Positions 62,781 through 64,000 of a stretch of 64,000 nt of DNA are shown here, one piece after another. The position numbers were made by a program, and so were the translations under genes. Every line of letters begins with the position of its first letter. Within the stretch, counting starts at the first letter, position 1. Below the pieces are notes generated by a model. It saw nothing but the letters and a program-made list of their open reading frames with translations, searched no databases and had not been told where the DNA came from. The stretch is from SIG603 sp044432645 (lineage in GTDB: Bacteria > Bacillota > Clostridia > Oscillospirales > Acutalibacteraceae), in assembly GCA_044432645.1 (NCBI GenBank), contig JAWXUM010000002.1:72582-136581 (forward strand), in the 5' to 3' direction.

Positions 62781-62820
62781 AAAAACTCAAATCTGAATTT
62801 ACGCAGATTTGAGTTTTTTT
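62781..62820. terminator. Terminator after pyk
   Basis: A 15-base perfect stem AAAAACTCAAATCTG (62781-62795) with CAGATTTGAGTTTTT (62804-62818) and T-run. It shares the stem core with the terminator at 39355-39391. Confidence 0.88.
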
Positions 62821-62843
62821 ATATTAAGATATATTGTAGAATA

Positions 62844-63719
62844 TTATTTAGCCCAAGGATTAGCTGTGAAATTGCCACCTCTAGCCCATTTAAGGTAGTT
62901 TAGTGCATGAATTTGTCCAGTTGTTTCCCAATCTTTGCAGTAAATAGGGTCGTGGTAACCTTCAACACATAAGTTTCCTTTATAACCGTTTTGATAAAGT
63001 GTAAAGAAAATATCACGCCAGTTAGTATCACCAAAACCAGGAGTTCGCATGTAAGCGAATTGCTTTGCACCGTTTACACCAAAATCTCTAATGGCTTCTT
63101 TGTCAATAGTAGCATCTTTGCCATGTATATGAACAATTTTGTGAACCCAGTTTTTTAGATTGTTGATAGGGTCTATAAGTTGACCCATTTGATGTGCTGG
63201 TTCCCACTCAAGCCCTAAATTGTCAGCTGGAACTTGTTCAAACATCATTTCCCAAGCACGAGCATTGAAAGCGATGTTTTCTTTAGCACTTTGCCAAGAA
63301 CCACCCATAGGACAATTTTCAAGTGCAATTGTAACGCCTTTGTCAGCAGCGTATTTTGTAATCTCAGTGAAAACTTCTTTGAATTTAACCATAGAGTCTT
63401 CAACGGGTTGTCCGTTGTAAGCACCAGCAAATGTGCTTATGATGTTAGTGTCAAATATGTGAGCAACATCAATGCATTTTTTAAGCTCTATTATGTCATT
63501 CTCTCTTTGAATAGGATTGCAGTATAAGCCGAAAGTATTAACAGAAACACGACCATCAATTTTATCCATTACTTTTTTAGCATATTCGTTTAAATCGCCT
63601 TCGCATAATTTCATGTGAAAGTTGATTTCTAGAGTTTCAAAACCTAAGTCAATCATAGGGTCAATCCAATCAAAAGCAAATTGTCCAGGTATCAAAGTGC
63701 CAATTTTTATTTCGTTCAT
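62844..63719 (-). CDS. Sugar phosphate isomerase/epimerase family protein (TIM barrel)
   Basis: The 291-residue AP-endonuclease-2/xylose isomerase-like barrel has IALENCPMGGSW (metal-ligand Glu), LGLEWEPAHQMGQ, VHIHGKDATID and LCVEGYHDP. The His/Glu/Asp ligands of the divalent metal site are all in place. Close family members are isomerases, epimerases or dehydratases of inositol and sugar acids. The exact substrate is unknown. AGGAG precedes the ATG. Confidence 0.85.
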   Translation of the reverse strand: MNEIKIGTLIPGQFAFDWIDPMIDLGFETLEINFHMKLCEGDLNEYAKKVMDKIDGRVSVNTFGLYCNPIQRENDIIELKKCIDVAHIFDTNIISTFAGAYNGQPVEDSMVKFKEVFTEITKYAADKGVTIALENCPMGGSWQSAKENIAFNARAWEMMFEQVPADNLGLEWEPAHQMGQLIDPINNLKNWVHKIVHIHGKDATIDKEAIRDFGVNGAKQFAYMRTPGFGDTNWRDIFFTLYQNGYKGNLCVEGYHDPIYCKDWETTGQIHALNYLKWARGGNFTANPWAK

Positions 63720-63749
63720 AATAATACTCCTAAATTTATTTATATTAAT

Positions 63750-63778
63750 AATTTAACATATTACAGTGAAAAATACAA
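63750..63778 (-). promoter_or_regulatory. Promoter for the TIM-barrel isomerase gene
   Basis: On the minus strand TTGTAT (63773-63778), a 17-base spacer and TAAATT (63750-63755) are present. Confidence 0.5.
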
Positions 63779-63833
63779 GTTTATTTTATAAACACAAAAG
63801 AAATAAAAAACGTAATTTTTTTTATAAAAAGCC

Positions 63834-63862
63834 TTGACAAATGACTTTAAATAGTGTATTAT
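63834..63862 (+). promoter_or_regulatory. Promoter of the tRNA operon
   Basis: Consensus TTGACA (63834-63839), a 17-base spacer and TATTAT (63857-63862) lie 28 bases before the first tRNA. A short GTCGC...GCGAC hairpin sits in the leader. Confidence 0.8.
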
Positions 63863-63889
63863 AAATAAGTCGCTAAGAGGCGACAGTAT

Positions 63890-63966
63890 GGGGGCATAGC
63901 TCAGCTGGTTAGAGCACCTGCCTTACAAGCAGGGGGTCATAGGTTCGAGTCCTATTGTCCCCACCA
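63890..63966 (+). tRNA. tRNA-Val (anticodon UAC)
   Basis: This is a complete 77-base cloverleaf. The acceptor GGGGGCA pairs with TGTCCCC (one G-U). The D arm is AGCTC...GAGC. The anticodon stem CCTGC/GCAGG holds the loop CTTACAA, which reads TAC. The T arm ATAGG-TTCGAGT-CCTAT is standard. The discriminator A and CCA are encoded. Confidence 0.95.
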
Positions 63967-63971
63967 TATAT

Positions 63972-64000
63972 GGCCCGGTAGTTCAGTTGGTTAGAACGCT
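63972..64000 (+). tRNA. Partial tRNA, probably tRNA-Asp
   Basis: The last 29 bases begin GGCCCGGTAGTTCAGTTGG and end in the D arm. This 5' half is typical of tRNA-Asp (GUC) in Clostridia, but the anticodon is beyond the window edge. It follows tRNA-Val by 5 bases, so they share a transcript. Confidence 0.65.

Overview
The window is chromosomal DNA of a low-GC, strictly anaerobic, endospore-forming Clostridia (Firmicutes). The spore genes SpoVM, DpaA/DpaB (dipicolinate synthase), a YtfJ/GerW-type protein and a DacF-type carboxypeptidase support this. So do the many oxygen-sensitive Fe-S proteins, a glycyl radical enzyme, AAGGAGG-type ribosome binding sites, and gene order shared with Bacillus/Clostridium housekeeping clusters. 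I cannot fix the genus. There is no phage, transposase or CRISPR array.

Region 1 (1-24.2 kb) is mostly core genome. It holds a glutamine amidotransferase, a VanY-like peptidase, gltX, a nested inverted-repeat element, birA, rpmB, a site-2 protease, scpA-scpB-DUF2953-ytfJ-dacF-rluB, and then the long row yicC-remA-gmk-rpoZ-priA-def-fmt-rsmB-rlmN-prpC-prkC-rsgA-thiN. That row ends with a small membrane ORF and a 29-codon gene that I identify as spoVM.

Region 2 (23.2-26.6 kb) holds an aldo/keto reductase and a divergent pair of AraC regulator and GH4 glycosidase.

Region 3 (26.7-39.4 kb) is the highlight. A single-direction cluster encodes an LDH-like enzyme carrying the malate-specific Arg, HdrB-HdrC-HdrA, four Flox-type NADH-input subunits, a fumarate-reductase Fe-S protein and flavoprotein, two-subunit fumarase, and a transporter of the AspT/SucE family. 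Read together it is a complete soluble route oxaloacetate > malate > fumarate > succinate > export. I propose that fumarate reduction is fed by an electron-bifurcating HdrABC-Flox complex that also reduces ferredoxin. A promoter with a perfect 20-bp palindrome between its -35 and -10 boxes precedes it.

Region 4 (39.4-55.3 kb) is accessory catabolism: an MFS transporter, DUF4317, uxaB-uxaA (hexuronate pathway), a GH38 alpha-mannosidase followed by an HPr lacking Ser46 and an enzyme I but no EII, an unusual glycyl radical enzyme, a Cys-type sulfatase, and a DUF2284 / ASKHA corrinoid-activator-like pair.

Region 5 (55.3-64 kb) has murC, dpaA-dpaB behind a mother-cell-type promoter, a Ca2+-type P-ATPase, pyruvate kinase with a C-terminal phosphohistidine domain, a sugar-phosphate isomerase-like protein, tRNA-Val and the start of a probable tRNA-Asp.
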